From NCBI GenBank assembly GCA_001897745.1, contig MKUH01000019.1, positions 1 through 64,000 on the forward strand: DNA of 64,000 nucleotides, written 5' to 3'. Each line of letters begins with the position of its first letter. Positions within the stretch are counted from its first letter, which is position 1. This DNA comes from Candidatus Accumulibacter sp. 66-26. GTDB taxonomy: Bacteria; Pseudomonadota; Gammaproteobacteria; Burkholderiales; Rhodocyclaceae. Shown piece by piece: positions 1-10,392 of the stretch. The translations under genes were made by a program, and so were the position numbers. The notes beneath the pieces are model-generated. The model did no database searches. It was not told the origin of the DNA and saw only the letters and a program-made list of their open reading frames with translations.

Positions 1-1153
<1,153 letters not shown>

Positions 1154-1203
1154 TCCCGGTACCTCAAAACGTTAGAAGTTAAAAAACCTTAGGTGCAAAT
1201 GCG

Positions 1204-1278
<75 letters not shown>

Positions 1279-1315
1279 GTCCTACGTGCTACCTGAAGCA
1301 ATTTTAGCCGCAGCG

Positions 1316-1389
1316 TGGAGCGGGTGAAGGGAATCGAACCCTCGTCTTAAGCTTGGAAGGCTTCAGCTCTACCATTGAGCTACACCCGC
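1316..1389 (-). tRNA. tRNA-Gly (anticodon TCC)
   Basis: The reverse strand gives the acceptor GCGGGTG pairing with CACCCGC, an anticodon loop CTTCCAA (anticodon TCC, reading GGA/GGG), the T-loop GTTCGATTC and an encoded CCA. It is the middle tRNA of the Tyr-Gly-Thr-tuf unit. Confidence 0.97.
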
Positions 1390-1445
1390 TAAACCATAAC
1401 CCGCAGCACAACACAATCCAACCATCGCTGCCTATGCGGCATTCT

Positions 1446-1530
1446 TGGTGGAGGGAGAAGGATTCGAACCTTCGAAGGCAGAGCCGTCAGATTTACAGTC
1501 TGATCCCGTTGACCGCTTGGGTATCCCTCC
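1446..1530 (-). tRNA. tRNA-Tyr (anticodon GTA)
   Basis: This is an 85-base class II tRNA with a long variable arm. The acceptor GGAGGGA pairs with TCCCTCC, the anticodon loop is CTGTAAA (GTA), and CCA is encoded. It is the first gene of the leftward tRNA-tuf unit. Confidence 0.97.
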
Positions 1531-1545
1531 AACTCGGAACCGAAA

Positions 1546-1574
1546 ATTTTGACGCTTGAGCAATAACTTGTCAA
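1546..1574 (-). promoter_or_regulatory. Probable sigma-70 promoter of the tRNA-Tyr/Gly/Thr-tuf unit
   Basis: On the reverse strand a perfect TTGACA (1574-1569) is followed after 17 bases by CAAAAT (1551-1546). The -10 ends 16 bases ahead of the first base of tRNA-Tyr. The rest of the 330-base stretch from 1531 to 1860 shows no convincing gene. At its right end is the ribosome site GGAGGAG (1845-1851) of the next gene. Confidence 0.7.
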
Positions 1575-1860
1575 ACGCTTTTTCTCGAACCGGGCGGCAG
1601 TATAGCAGAATCCATGCCGAGGAACAGCCCTTTCTCCAATATTTTGCAACGCAAGGAATCGGCGCGGCGACCTTTCTCACGAAGCGCCTCTCGCGGAGAG
1701 AGCGCTCCACACGCCCCCCTCCTTCGGACGTTGCAACGATATCGAAACACGGCGGTCAAATCCGGAGCCAAGGCCGCTTACCCGCGACCGGCGGCATTCG
1801 AACGACACGCGCCGACCGGGCGCGTGGGAGTGCGCAAGAATAGCGGAGGAGACTCGGACC

Positions 1861-4800
1861 ATGAGCGATCTCTCGATCACGCTGGAGGACAAGTACACGC
1901 GAACCTCCGGACGCGTTTTCCTTACCGGCCCACAGGCTCTCGTGCGCCTGCCGATGCTGCAGCGCCAGCGCGACGCGGCAGCCGGCCTCAACACCGCCGG
2001 CTTCGTCTCCGGCTATCGCGGCAGCCCGCTGGGGGGCGTCGATCTCGCCTTCTGGGCGGCCAAGAAGTTTCTCGAGCCGCAGCACATCGTCTTCCAGCCC
2101 GGCATCAACGAGGATCTCGCGGCAACCGCCGTGTGGGGCACGCAGCAGGTCAATCTGTTCCCCGGCGCGAAGTACGACGGGGTCTTCGCCATGTGGTACG
2201 GCAAGGGGCCGGGCGTCGACCGCTGCGGCGACGTCTTTCGCCACGCCAACGCTGCCGGCACCGCGCCGCACGGCGGCGTGCTGGTCGTCGCGGGAGACGA
2301 CCACAACGCAAAGTCGTCCACGCTGCCGCACCAGACCGATCACTTCTTCAAAGCCATGATGATGCCGGTGCTGTATCCGGCCAACGTTCAGGAGTACATC
2401 GATTTCGGCCTGCACGGCTGGGCCATGAGCCGCTATTCCGGCTGCTGGGTCGCACTCAAGGCGCTGGCCGACACGGTCGAGACCTCGGCGTCGGTGAACA
2501 TCGACCCGCACGCGCTCGACATCCGGCTGCCGACCGACCTCGAACTGCCGCCCGGCGGCCTCAACATCCGCTGGCCGGACGACCGCCACGAACAGGAGCG
2601 CCGCCTGCTGCACCACAAGCTTTACGCCGCGCTGGCCTACTGTCGAGCCAACCGCCTGAACCGCGTGGTGATCGACACGCCCGCGCCGCGCCTCGGCATC
2701 ATCACCGCCGGCAAATCCTATCTCGACGTGCGCCAGGCGCTCGACGAACTCGGCATCGACGATGCGCTGGCCGCGGCGATCGGCATCCGCCTCTACAAGG
2801 TGGGTATGGTCTGGCCGCTCGAAGCGGCGGGCGTGCGCGACTTCGCGGCGGGGTTGGAGGAAATCCTCGTCGTCGAGGAAAAGCGGCAGCTGATCGAATA
2901 CCAGCTCAAGGAGGAGCTCTACAACTGGCGCGAGGACGTGCGCCCGCGCGTCATCGGCAAGTTCGACGAGAAGGGCGAGTGGGCGCAGCCGCATGGCGAC
3001 TGGCTGCTGCCCGCCGCAGGCGAACTGTCGGTGGCGCATATCGCGCGGGTCATCGCACAACGCATCGGGCGCTTCGTCACCTCGGCGACGATCGAAGCCC
3101 GCCTCGCGCTGCTCGAAGCCAAGCAGAAAGAAGCTGGCGCGCCGATCATGCTGGCGCAGCGCACGCCGACCTTCTGCTCGGGCTGCCCGCACAACACCTC
3201 GACGCGCGTCCCCGAGGGCTCGCGCGCGGTCGCCGGCATCGGCTGCCACTACATGGCGACGTGGATGGACCGCAGCACGGCGACCTACACGCACATGGGC
3301 GGCGAGGGCGTGCCCTGGGTCGGACAGGCGCCCTTCACCCACGAGAAGCACATTTTCGCCAACCTCGGCGACGGCACCTACTATCACTCCGGCCTGCTCG
3401 CCATCCGCCAGGCCGTCGCGGCGAAGGTGCCGATCACCTACAAAATTCTCTACAACGACGCCGTGGCGATGACCGGCGGGCAGCCGGTGGACGGCCCCTT
3501 GAGCGTCGCGCAGCTGACGCGGCAGCTCGCCGCCGAAGGCATCGAGAAAATCGTCATCGTCACCGACGAGCCGGAAAAGTACGCCGAGATTCCCGATCTC
3601 GCGCCGAACGTCCCGATCCACCATCGCGACCGGCTCGACCTCGTGCAGCGCGAGCTGCGCGAATACCCCGGCGTCTCCGTCCTCATCTACGACCAGGCCT
3701 GCGCCACCGAGAAGCGGCGGCGGCGCAAGCGCGGCAAGCTGGCCGACCCGGCGAAGCGGGTCTTCATCAACGAAGCCGTCTGCGAGGGCTGCGGCGACTG
3801 CGGCGTGCAGTCCAACTGCCTGTCGATCGTCCCGGTGGAGACCGAGCTCGGACGCAAGCGCGCCATCGACCAGTCGTCGTGCAACAAGGACTACACCTGC
3901 CTGAAGGGTTTCTGCCCGTCCTTCGTCACCGTCGAGGGCGGCCGCCTGAAGAAGGGCCGGATGCAGAACGCCGACGGCCCCGGCGACGCGCACTTCGCCG
4001 CGCCGCCGGCGCCGACCCTGCCCGCCACCGGGCGCCCCTACAACCTCCTCGTCACCGGCGTCGGCGGCACCGGCGTCGTGACGCTGGGCGCGCTGATCGG
4101 GATGGCCGCGCACATCGACGGCAAGGGCGTTTCCGTCCTCGACATGACCGGCCTCGCGCAGAAGTTCGGCGCCGTCTATTCGCACCTGCGCATCGCCGAC
4201 CGGCCGGAGGACATCCACGCCGCGCGCATCGCCACCGGCGAGGCCGACGCCCTGATCGGCGGCGACCTCGTGGTGAGCGCCGGCAGCGAGACGCGCTCCA
4301 AACTGCGCAGCGGCCACACGCGCGCCGTCGTCAACGTCGCTGAAACGCCGACCGCCGAATTCACGCACAACCCGGACTGGCAGTTCCCGCTTACCCGCAT
4401 GCAGGATAGCCTGCGCGACGCCTGCGGCGGCGGGCGCCCGCCCGGGAGCATCGGAGAAAATATCCTCTTCCTCGACGCCCAGCGACTTGCCCGCCAGTTG
4501 ATGGGCGACGCCATCTACGCCAACACGCTGCTGCTCGGCGTCGCCTGGCAACGGGGGCTGGTACCGGTGTCGCGCGAGGCGCTCGACAAGGCCTTCGAAC
4601 TCAACGGCACCACCGTCGAGCAGAACCGCCAGGCCTTCCTCTGGGGACGGCGCGCCGCGCACGATCCCGACGCCGTGCGCCGCTTCGCCGAACCGGCGGA
4701 CGACAGCGCCGGCGTCATTCCGCTGCAGCCCCTCGCGCGCAACCTCGACGAACTGATCGAGCGCCGCGCTGCAACGCTCACCGCCTACCAGGACGCGACC

Positions 4801-5397
4801 TACGCGGACCGCTACCGCACGCTCGTCAAGCGCGTGCGCGCCGCCGAAAGCCGGCTCGGCGGCCAGGCGCTGAGCGAGGCGGTGGCGCGCAACTACTTCA
4901 AGGTGCTGGCGATCAAGGACGAATACGAAGTCGCCCGCCTGTACGCCGACCCCGCCTTCATGCGGCAGATCGCCGACACCTTCGAAGGCGACTTCCGCCT
5001 GCGCTTCCATCTCGCGCCCCCTCTCCTCGCCCGGCCCGACCCGGCCACCGGGCATCCCGCCAAGCGTAGCTACGGGCCGTGGATGATGCGCGCTTTCGCC
5101 TGGCTGGCGCGCCTGAAGCGCCTGCGCGGCACACCGTTCGATCCCTTCGCGCGCACGGCGGAACGGCGCATGGAACGCCGACTGCTGGCCGACTACGAGG
5201 CCGACGTCGAACGCATTCTGGCCGTGCTCGACGCCGACCGCCTGGCAACCGCCATCGAACTGGCCGCGCTGCCGGCGGAAATCCGCGGCTTCGGACACGT
5301 CAAGGAAGCCGCCGTCGAGCGCGCCGCGCCGCGCCGCGCCGCCCTGCTCGCCAGCCTTCAGCGGGAAAGCGCAAGCCGGAAGCGGCGCGCCGCCTGA
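1861..5397 (+). CDS. Indolepyruvate:ferredoxin oxidoreductase, fused alpha/gamma-type subunits
   Basis: This enzyme oxidatively decarboxylates aryl pyruvates (indolepyruvate, phenylpyruvate) to aryl-acetyl-CoA, passing electrons to ferredoxin. The 1,178 residues contain an N-terminal pyrimidine-binding region (GYRGSPLGGVD near 50) and a thiamine-diphosphate motif GDG at 503-505 with N532. A cysteine cluster follows (C641, C644, C647, C653, then C674, C680, C685) that should hold Fe-S. The gamma-type domain starts at GVGGTGVVTLG near 730. GGAGGAG sits nine bases before the ATG. The fused form is the single-chain type seen in many proteobacteria. Phenylacetyl-CoA-forming enzymes of this family work in anaerobic aromatic amino-acid degradation, which fits the CoA-ligase and transporter run at 10-20 kb. 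The precise substrate is not shown. Confidence 0.93.
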   Translation: MSDLSITLEDKYTRTSGRVFLTGPQALVRLPMLQRQRDAAAGLNTAGFVSGYRGSPLGGVDLAFWAAKKFLEPQHIVFQPGINEDLAATAVWGTQQVNLFPGAKYDGVFAMWYGKGPGVDRCGDVFRHANAAGTAPHGGVLVVAGDDHNAKSSTLPHQTDHFFKAMMMPVLYPANVQEYIDFGLHGWAMSRYSGCWVALKALADTVETSASVNIDPHALDIRLPTDLELPPGGLNIRWPDDRHEQERRLLHHKLYAALAYCRANRLNRVVIDTPAPRLGIITAGKSYLDVRQALDELGIDDALAAAIGIRLYKVGMVWPLEAAGVRDFAAGLEEILVVEEKRQLIEYQLKEELYNWREDVRPRVIGKFDEKGEWAQPHGDWLLPAAGELSVAHIARVIAQRIGRFVTSATIEARLALLEAKQKEAGAPIMLAQRTPTFCSGCPHNTSTRVPEGSRAVAGIGCHYMATWMDRSTATYTHMGGEGVPWVGQAPFTHEKHIFANLGDGTYYHSGLLAIRQAVAAKVPITYKILYNDAVAMTGGQPVDGPLSVAQLTRQLAAEGIEKIVIVTDEPEKYAEIPDLAPNVPIHHRDRLDLVQRELREYPGVSVLIYDQACATEKRRRRKRGKLADPAKRVFINEAVCEGCGDCGVQSNCLSIVPVETELGRKRAIDQSSCNKDYTCLKGFCPSFVTVEGGRLKKGRMQNADGPGDAHFAAPPAPTLPATGRPYNLLVTGVGGTGVVTLGALIGMAAHIDGKGVSVLDMTGLAQKFGAVYSHLRIADRPEDIHAARIATGEADALIGGDLVVSAGSETRSKLRSGHTRAVVNVAETPTAEFTHNPDWQFPLTRMQDSLRDACGGGRPPGSIGENILFLDAQRLARQLMGDAIYANTLLLGVAWQRGLVPVSREALDKAFELNGTTVEQNRQAFLWGRRAAHDPDAVRRFAEPADDSAGVIPLQPLARNLDELIERRAATLTAYQDATYADRYRTLVKRVRAAESRLGGQALSEAVARNYFKVLAIKDEYEVARLYADPAFMRQIADTFEGDFRLRFHLAPPLLARPDPATGHPAKRSYGPWMMRAFAWLARLKRLRGTPFDPFARTAERRMERRLLADYEADVERILAVLDADRLATAIELAALPAEIRGFGHVKEAAVERAAPRRAALLASLQRESASRKRRAA

Positions 5398-5480
5398 AGG
5401 TGCCATGCAGGAAGGGGCGGGAGCCGCGTATCCCGACGCGATACCGGTACAATCCGGCGCTCCAGCCAAGGAGCGCCGAA

Positions 5481-6293
5481 TTGCCTCAATCGTCCGACCA
5501 GCCCACCCCGCCCGAACCGTCCGCCGCCGAACCGGCGCCGGCCATCGTCGCCACGCCCCGGCGCCAGGCGGCGCTGCAGTTCGCCGCCGCCTTTTGCGTG
5601 CTCTCGCTCGCCTGGCCCTACTTCGGCCTGCGCAACGAGGAAATGCCGTGGCCCGCGACCGCCTTCGCGATCGGCGCCGTCGCCCTCCTGTTCGCCAGCG
5701 CCACCAGGCAGCCCTGGTGGTGGCGCCTGATCCACCTCGCCTTCGCCCCGCTCGCCTGGGGCGTCGCGCAGCTGGCTATCGATCCCGGCTGGTTCCTGCT
5801 CGCCTTCATGGCGCTGCTCCTCGTCTATCGCGGCGCGCTGACCGGACAGATTCCGCTCTACCTCTCGAACACGGCGACCGCCGCCGCGCTCGCCGAGCTG
5901 ACGGCGGACCGTCGGGGCATGCGTTTCCTCGACCTCGGCGCCGGCATCGGCAGCGTCGTGCGTCCGCTCGCCCGCGCCCGCCCCGACGCCCGCCTGACCG
6001 GCGTCGAGAACGCGCCAGCAACCTGGCTGGCCGGCCGCCTGCGCACCGCCGGGCTGCAGAACTGCGCCTGGCGCTGGGGCAACCTCTGGCAAACCGGACT
6101 CGGCGACTACGACGTCGTCTACGCCTTCCTCTCGCCGGCGCCGATGCCGGCGCTGTGGCGCAAGGTCGAGGCCGAGATGCGCCCCGGCAGCCTGTTCGTC
6201 AGCAACAGCTTCGCCGTTCCCGGCATTGAACCGAGCGGCATCGTCGAGCTCGACGACGCGCGGCGGACCCGGCTTTTCTGCTATCGACGCTGA
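5481..6293 (+). CDS. Membrane-anchored SAM-dependent methyltransferase, TTG start
   Basis: The product is 270 residues. About four hydrophobic segments (roughly residues 30-130) come first, then a class I methyltransferase fold with the glycine-rich motif LDLGAGIGS near 150 and an acidic residue (GVEN) at the end of the next strand. I chose the TTG at 5481 because AAGGAG lies seven bases before it and no ATG or GTG precedes the first conserved segment in a good context. The substrate is unknown. Related proteins are usually annotated only as class I methyltransferases. It follows the oxidoreductase by 83 bases and may be co-transcribed with it. Confidence 0.8.
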   Translation: MPQSSDQPTPPEPSAAEPAPAIVATPRRQAALQFAAAFCVLSLAWPYFGLRNEEMPWPATAFAIGAVALLFASATRQPWWWRLIHLAFAPLAWGVAQLAIDPGWFLLAFMALLLVYRGALTGQIPLYLSNTATAAALAELTADRRGMRFLDLGAGIGSVVRPLARARPDARLTGVENAPATWLAGRLRTAGLQNCAWRWGNLWQTGLGDYDVVYAFLSPAPMPALWRKVEAEMRPGSLFVSNSFAVPGIEPSGIVELDDARRTRLFCYRR

Positions 6294-6354
6294 ACTTGCC
6301 GCGCGCGGGCAAAGCACCGACAATATCCAGCCGCCATAGCGCACTGCCAGGCAC

Positions 6355-8232
6355 ATGAAGAACTGGGGCATCCGCACCCGCGTCCTGTTGTTGGCCCTTC
6401 TCCCGGCGGTCGCCATCGCCGTGCTGCTGGCCGGCTATATGGCCTGGCGCATCGCCGCGGACTCCGAGCGCGACCTGCGCAACTACGGACACGGCCTCGC
6501 CCGCCAGCTCGCCGCGGTGTCCGAATTCAGCACCTACTCGGGCGACCGGGAAACCCTGCGCAAGATCGCCATCGCCGCGCTCGACGAAAGCTACGTCACC
6601 GCCGCCGCCGTCTTCGACGATCAAGGCATGCCGATCGCCGCCAGCGGCGCCCTGCCCTCCCCGCTCAAGACCCTGCCGCTGAGCCGGGCTCCCTTTCTGC
6701 TCGACAACGACGACGAACGCCTGCTCTTCATCGCCCCCGTCGTCCTGCACCGCTACGACGTCAGCGACCCCTTCCTCAGCGAATCGACGGCACCGGTCTG
6801 GCCCGCACAGGCCGCGACGATCGGCTGGGTGACGCTCGAGCTGACGCGCGCCGCGGCGCAGAAGCGAAAACAGGAGGCGATCTTCTTCACCCTGCTCTCC
6901 TCGCTCGCCGTCGTCCTGATCGGCGGCATCATGGCTTTCATCCTCGGGCGCCAGGTCACGCGCCCCATCCTGCGCCTGGAGAACACCGTCGCCCGTATTC
7001 AGGCCGGCGACCTCGGCGCGCGCGTCCCGCCCGACAGCGGCGGCGACCTGCAGCGCCTGGAGGAAGGCATGAACGCGATGGCGCAGGCCCTGCACGACAA
7101 CCGCGAGCTGCTCGAAGCACGCGTCCGCGCGGCGACTTCCGCGCTCGAGGACAAGAAGAACGAAGCGGAACGCGCCAGCGTCGCCAAGTCGCGCTTTCTC
7201 GCCGCCGCCAGCCACGACCTGCGCCAGCCGCTGCACGCCCTGTCGCTGTTTGCCGCCGACCTCCGCCACGAGGCCGTCACGCCGCCGCAACGGCGCCTGG
7301 CCGGACAGATCAACGACTCCGTGCGCGGGATTTCCGAACTCCTCGATGCGCTGCTCGACGTCTCCCGCCTCGACGTCGCCGGCGTCACGCCGCTCGCCAT
7401 CGGACAGCCGCTGGCCGAGACCTTCCGCCACCTCGAAGCCGGCTTCGCGCGCAGCGCGGCGGCCAAGTCGTTGCGCCTGCGCTGCCGGCCGACCCGCTTG
7501 CAGGTGACGACCGACCCGGCCCTGCTCGAGCGCCTGCTCGGCAACCTGCTGACCAACGCCATCCGCTACACCGAATCCGGCTCCGTCCTGGTCGCCGCCC
7601 GCCGACGCGGCGACCGGGTGCGCATCGAAGTACGCGACAGCGGCATCGGCATCGCCGCCGAACACCGGCACGCCATCTTCGAAGAGTTCTACCAGATCGG
7701 CAACACGGCGCGCGAGCTCGGGCAGGGTCTCGGCCTCGGACTCGCCATCGTCAGCCGGCTGGCGCGCATTCTCGGCACGCGCATCGAGGTGCGCTCGGCC
7801 CCCGGGCGCGGATCGGTGTTCGCCCTCGACCTGCCGCTCGCCACTGCCGACAGCGTCCGGGAGGAGACGCAGCGCAACGCACCGGCGCCGCACCGGGAGC
7901 CGCAACTGCTGCTGCTCGGCGCGCGCAACCCGGAACTGGAAAGCGCGGAGCAACTGGCCGCGACCTGGGGCTACGCGAGCGCCTGGGCGGAGGATGCAAA
8001 GGCGGGCGCAGCCGACGCGCCTCGCGCGCAAGCCTTCGTGGCACTTGGCTTCGCCGACGAAATCGCCCCGGCAACGATCGAGAGCCTGCGCGCACGAGGC
8101 GCCGGCATCATCCTGCTCGGCACCGGCACGGAAGAAGCCCCCGCCGGAGCGCATGGCCTGCGCCTGCCGCTGCGCCCGGCCAAGCTGAGGGCGCTGCTGG
8201 CGCAACTCTTGACGGAAAGCGCTAGAGCTTGA
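6355..8232 (+). CDS. Membrane sensor histidine kinase with degenerate C-terminal receiver
   Basis: The 625 residues contain a transmembrane segment at about 8-28, an extracytoplasmic sensor region to about 175, a second membrane segment near 180-205 and a HAMP linker. A HisKA domain follows, with phospho-acceptor H287 in SHDLRQPLHAL, then an ATPase domain with the N box (LLTNAIRY) and G boxes (DSGIGIA, GLGLGLAIV). From about 515 onward the sequence resembles a receiver fold (QLLLLGARN...) but lacks the acidic pocket and phospho-acceptor aspartate. The gene converges on a LuxR-type response regulator and the two overlap by 11 bases at their 3' ends, so they probably form one two-component system. 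The stimulus is unknown. Confidence 0.88.
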   Translation: MKNWGIRTRVLLLALLPAVAIAVLLAGYMAWRIAADSERDLRNYGHGLARQLAAVSEFSTYSGDRETLRKIAIAALDESYVTAAAVFDDQGMPIAASGALPSPLKTLPLSRAPFLLDNDDERLLFIAPVVLHRYDVSDPFLSESTAPVWPAQAATIGWVTLELTRAAAQKRKQEAIFFTLLSSLAVVLIGGIMAFILGRQVTRPILRLENTVARIQAGDLGARVPPDSGGDLQRLEEGMNAMAQALHDNRELLEARVRAATSALEDKKNEAERASVAKSRFLAAASHDLRQPLHALSLFAADLRHEAVTPPQRRLAGQINDSVRGISELLDALLDVSRLDVAGVTPLAIGQPLAETFRHLEAGFARSAAAKSLRLRCRPTRLQVTTDPALLERLLGNLLTNAIRYTESGSVLVAARRRGDRVRIEVRDSGIGIAAEHRHAIFEEFYQIGNTARELGQGLGLGLAIVSRLARILGTRIEVRSAPGRGSVFALDLPLATADSVREETQRNAPAPHREPQLLLLGARNPELESAEQLAATWGYASAWAEDAKAGAADAPRAQAFVALGFADEIAPATIESLRARGAGIILLGTGTEEAPAGAHGLRLPLRPAKLRALLAQLLTESARA

Positions 8233-8881
8233 TGCCGTAGCGCGCCACGGCGACCAGCGCCTGCGTGCGGCTGGAAACGCCGAGCGCCTTGAAGATCGCG
8301 GTGATGTGAATCTTCACCGTGCCCTCGGAAAGGCCCAGCTGTTCGGCGATGTCGCGGTTGGACTTGCCGCGCGTCATCAAAGCCAGCACTTCGGACTGGC
8401 GCTCGGTCAGGCCGAATTCGGAGGGGTCGGCTTCGCCGCCGATCGGCGGATGCGCGAGATCGGCGCCTAGGTTCACCGGCATCATCTGCTCGGGCGTATA
8501 GATCCGCCCGTCGAGCACTTCGCGCAGGGCGGCGATCAGGCGATCGCTCGAATAGGCCTTGGGCACGAAACCGGACGCGCCGTTCTTGAGGGCGCGGTTG
8601 ACGGTGTGCGCGTCGTCGTAGGCCGAAACGATGACGATGGGAACGGCCGGATAGCGCTGCCGGAAGATGCCCAGGCAGCACAGCCCATCCACGCCGGGTA
8701 GGCCGAGATCGAGCAGGACGAGATCGAAATCGCGCTCGCGCTCGAGCAGCGCGCCCGCGCCGTCGCAGTCCGCCGCCTCGTGAATGACGACATCGTTTTC
8801 AAGTTGGCGCAGGGTTTGCACGAGCCCTTCGCGAACCAGGGCGTGATCTTCGACGACGAGAAGTTTGAGCATGGCATCCAC
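8222..8881 (-). CDS. LuxR/NarL-family response regulator
   Basis: This 219-residue DNA-binding regulator has a receiver domain at residues 4-120, with phospho-acceptor D58 in LVLLDLGLPGVDG and acidic residues E11-D12. A LuxR-type helix-turn-helix lies at about 152-205 (LTERQSEVLALMTRGKSNRD). It is the likely partner of the converging histidine kinase, whose 3' end it overlaps by 11 bases. Translation could start at M1 or M4. The short inverted repeat GCTAA-TACT-TTAGC (8900-8913) lies 19 bases before the start and could be a control site. Its targets are not evident from the sequence. Confidence 0.9.
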   Translation of the reverse strand: MDAMLKLLVVEDHALVREGLVQTLRQLENDVVIHEAADCDGAGALLERERDFDLVLLDLGLPGVDGLCCLGIFRQRYPAVPIVIVSAYDDAHTVNRALKNGASGFVPKAYSSDRLIAALREVLDGRIYTPEQMMPVNLGADLAHPPIGGEADPSEFGLTERQSEVLALMTRGKSNRDIAEQLGLSEGTVKIHITAIFKALGVSSRTQALVAVARYGIKL

Positions 8882-8899
8882 GGCAAGGTATGGCGACGT

Positions 8900-8913
8900 G
8901 CTAATACTTTAGC
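8900..8913. promoter_or_regulatory. Short inverted repeat between response regulator and phaM
   Basis: GCTAA-TACT-TTAGC is a perfect 5-bp-arm palindrome in the 110-base divergent spacer. A TAAGAT at 8956-8961 may be the -10 of phaM. The repeat could be an operator for autoregulation; this is a weak inference because such short palindromes arise by chance. Confidence 0.3.
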
Positions 8914-8991
8914 ATCCCGGACATCCGTCACGCCTGCATCGCGCTCAAAATTTGCTAAGATCGAAAGACACTATCCGGCCGGGAGCCCAGC

Positions 8992-9441
8992 ATGTCGAAC
9001 GACACATCCGCCAACGATCCGATGAACTTCATGAAGAACATGTGGGGCAACATGGGATTTTCGCTGCCCGGCATGGTGGCGCCGACCTTCGACGTCGACG
9101 AACTGGAAAAGCGCGTTAGCGATCTGAAGGCTGTCGAAGGCTGGCTGAAGATGAACCTGTCGATGCTGCAGATGACCATCCAGAGCCTGGAAATGCAGTG
9201 CGTCACGCTCAACGCCGTGCGCACCATGGGCAATATGGCGGCCCAGCAGGGCGCGCCGGAAGCGCCTGCCGCCGCCCCCGGCGACGGCGGCGAAGCGATG
9301 GCCCAGGCGGCGCAGGCCGCGATGTGGCCGTGGGCGATGATGCAGCAGATGCAGGAACAGATGCAGCAGGCCGCCTCTCAGGCGGCGCCGGCCGAGGAAA
9401 AGCCGGCGGCGCCCGCAAAGCGCGGCAAGAAGGCGCAGTAG
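8992..9441 (+). CDS. phaM: PhaM-type polyhydroxyalkanoate granule regulator
   Basis: The product has 149 residues. The N-terminal half carries the family pattern MNFMKNMWGNMGFSLPGM, followed by a helical segment (DELEKRVSDLKAVEGWLKMN). The C-terminal third is Ala/Gln/Met-rich and ends in a short Lys/Pro-rich tail (EKPAAPAKRGKKAQ), typical of PhaM proteins that tether polyhydroxybutyrate granules to DNA and activate the synthase. No other pha gene is in the window. The ribosome site GGGAG lies about seven bases before the ATG. Confidence 0.85.
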   Translation: MSNDTSANDPMNFMKNMWGNMGFSLPGMVAPTFDVDELEKRVSDLKAVEGWLKMNLSMLQMTIQSLEMQCVTLNAVRTMGNMAAQQGAPEAPAAAPGDGGEAMAQAAQAAMWPWAMMQQMQEQMQQAASQAAPAEEKPAAPAKRGKKAQ

Positions 9442-9468
9442 CGCCGCGCGACACCGTCCCGCCGGCGT

Positions 9469-10374
9469 TCAGCCGGCCAGCCACGCGACCCAAAGGGGCA
9501 GCGTGAGCATGGACCCCAGCGTGGTCGCCGAGATCAGCCAGGCCACGCTCGCCCCGTCGCCGCCCATGCGCATCGCCAGAATGTAGGCCGACGAGGCCGT
9601 TGGCAGAGCGGCGAACAATACCGCCACTTCGTAGTAGAGCCCGTGCAGACCCAGCAGGCGGCCGAGGACTGCGGCCATCGCCGGCAGCGCCAGCAGCTTG
9701 ACGACGAGCAGGTAGATCGACGGCGCGCGCACGCCGGCCTGCCCCTGCAGCTTGAGCGCGGCGCCGACGGCCAGGAGGCCGAGGGCGATCGACGCGTCGG
9801 CCAGACGCCCGAGAAAAATCTGCGCCGGACGCGGCGGCACGAAGCCAGCCAGATTGAGCAGCAGGCCGGCGAGCGTCGCCCAGATCAGCGGGTTGCGCGC
9901 GATCTCGCGCCAGACGCTCGCCTCGCCGTGACGCGCCAGCATCCACACCGCGCTGAGATTGGCGAAGGGCACGGCGACACCGACGATCAGGCCCATCGCC
10001 GCGATCCCCGGCGAACCGTAGAGCAGCCCGGCGATCGCCAAGGCGATATAGGAATTGAAGCGGTAGCCGCACTGGAAAACCGACGCGAAGGCCAGCGGGC
10101 GCATGGCGAACAGATAGCGCGCCGGGTAGGCGAGCAGCATGCCGCCGGCCATGGCGCCGAGCGCCGTCATCAGAAGCGGGGCCGCCGCCGCCAGATCGAG
10201 CTGCGTCCGGGCGATGGCGTTGATCAGCAGCGCGGGGAACAGGATGAAGTAGACAAGCTTCTCGAGCCCGCTCCAGAAATGGTCGCCGAGATGCATCCAG
10301 CGGCGGATGGCGATGCCGAGCAGAATCAGCGTGAAGTCGGGAAGCAGCAGGAGGGCGGTCGTCATGCCCGCCAT
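9469..10374 (-). CDS. AEC-family (auxin efflux carrier-like) permease
   Basis: The 301-residue protein is almost entirely hydrophobic, with about ten predicted membrane spans and the family's glycine/proline-broken helices (for example GFVPPRPAQIFLGRLADASI). AEC carriers in bacteria export or import small organic acids; the substrate here cannot be read from sequence. It follows the CaiB-family gene by 18 bases in the same direction and is probably the last gene of the long catabolic run. The start may be M1 (10374) or M4 (10365); neither has a strong ribosome site. Confidence 0.82.
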   Translation of the reverse strand: MAGMTTALLLLPDFTLILLGIAIRRWMHLGDHFWSGLEKLVYFILFPALLINAIARTQLDLAAAAPLLMTALGAMAGGMLLAYPARYLFAMRPLAFASVFQCGYRFNSYIALAIAGLLYGSPGIAAMGLIVGVAVPFANLSAVWMLARHGEASVWREIARNPLIWATLAGLLLNLAGFVPPRPAQIFLGRLADASIALGLLAVGAALKLQGQAGVRAPSIYLLVVKLLALPAMAAVLGRLLGLHGLYYEVAVLFAALPTASSAYILAMRMGGDGASVAWLISATTLGSMLTLPLWVAWLAG

Positions 10375-10392
10375 TTTAACGGCGTCGCGCCG

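Noticed and set aside
1531-1860. Short open frames between tRNA-Tyr and the oxidoreductase gene
   Set aside because: They run through tRNA genes or the ribosome site of the next gene and show no conserved sequence.
1756-5469. Very long open frame antisense to the indolepyruvate oxidoreductase gene
   Set aside because: It arises from the strong G/C third-position bias of the real gene; its translation shows no family motif and is rich in Ala/Arg/Gly/Val/Asp.
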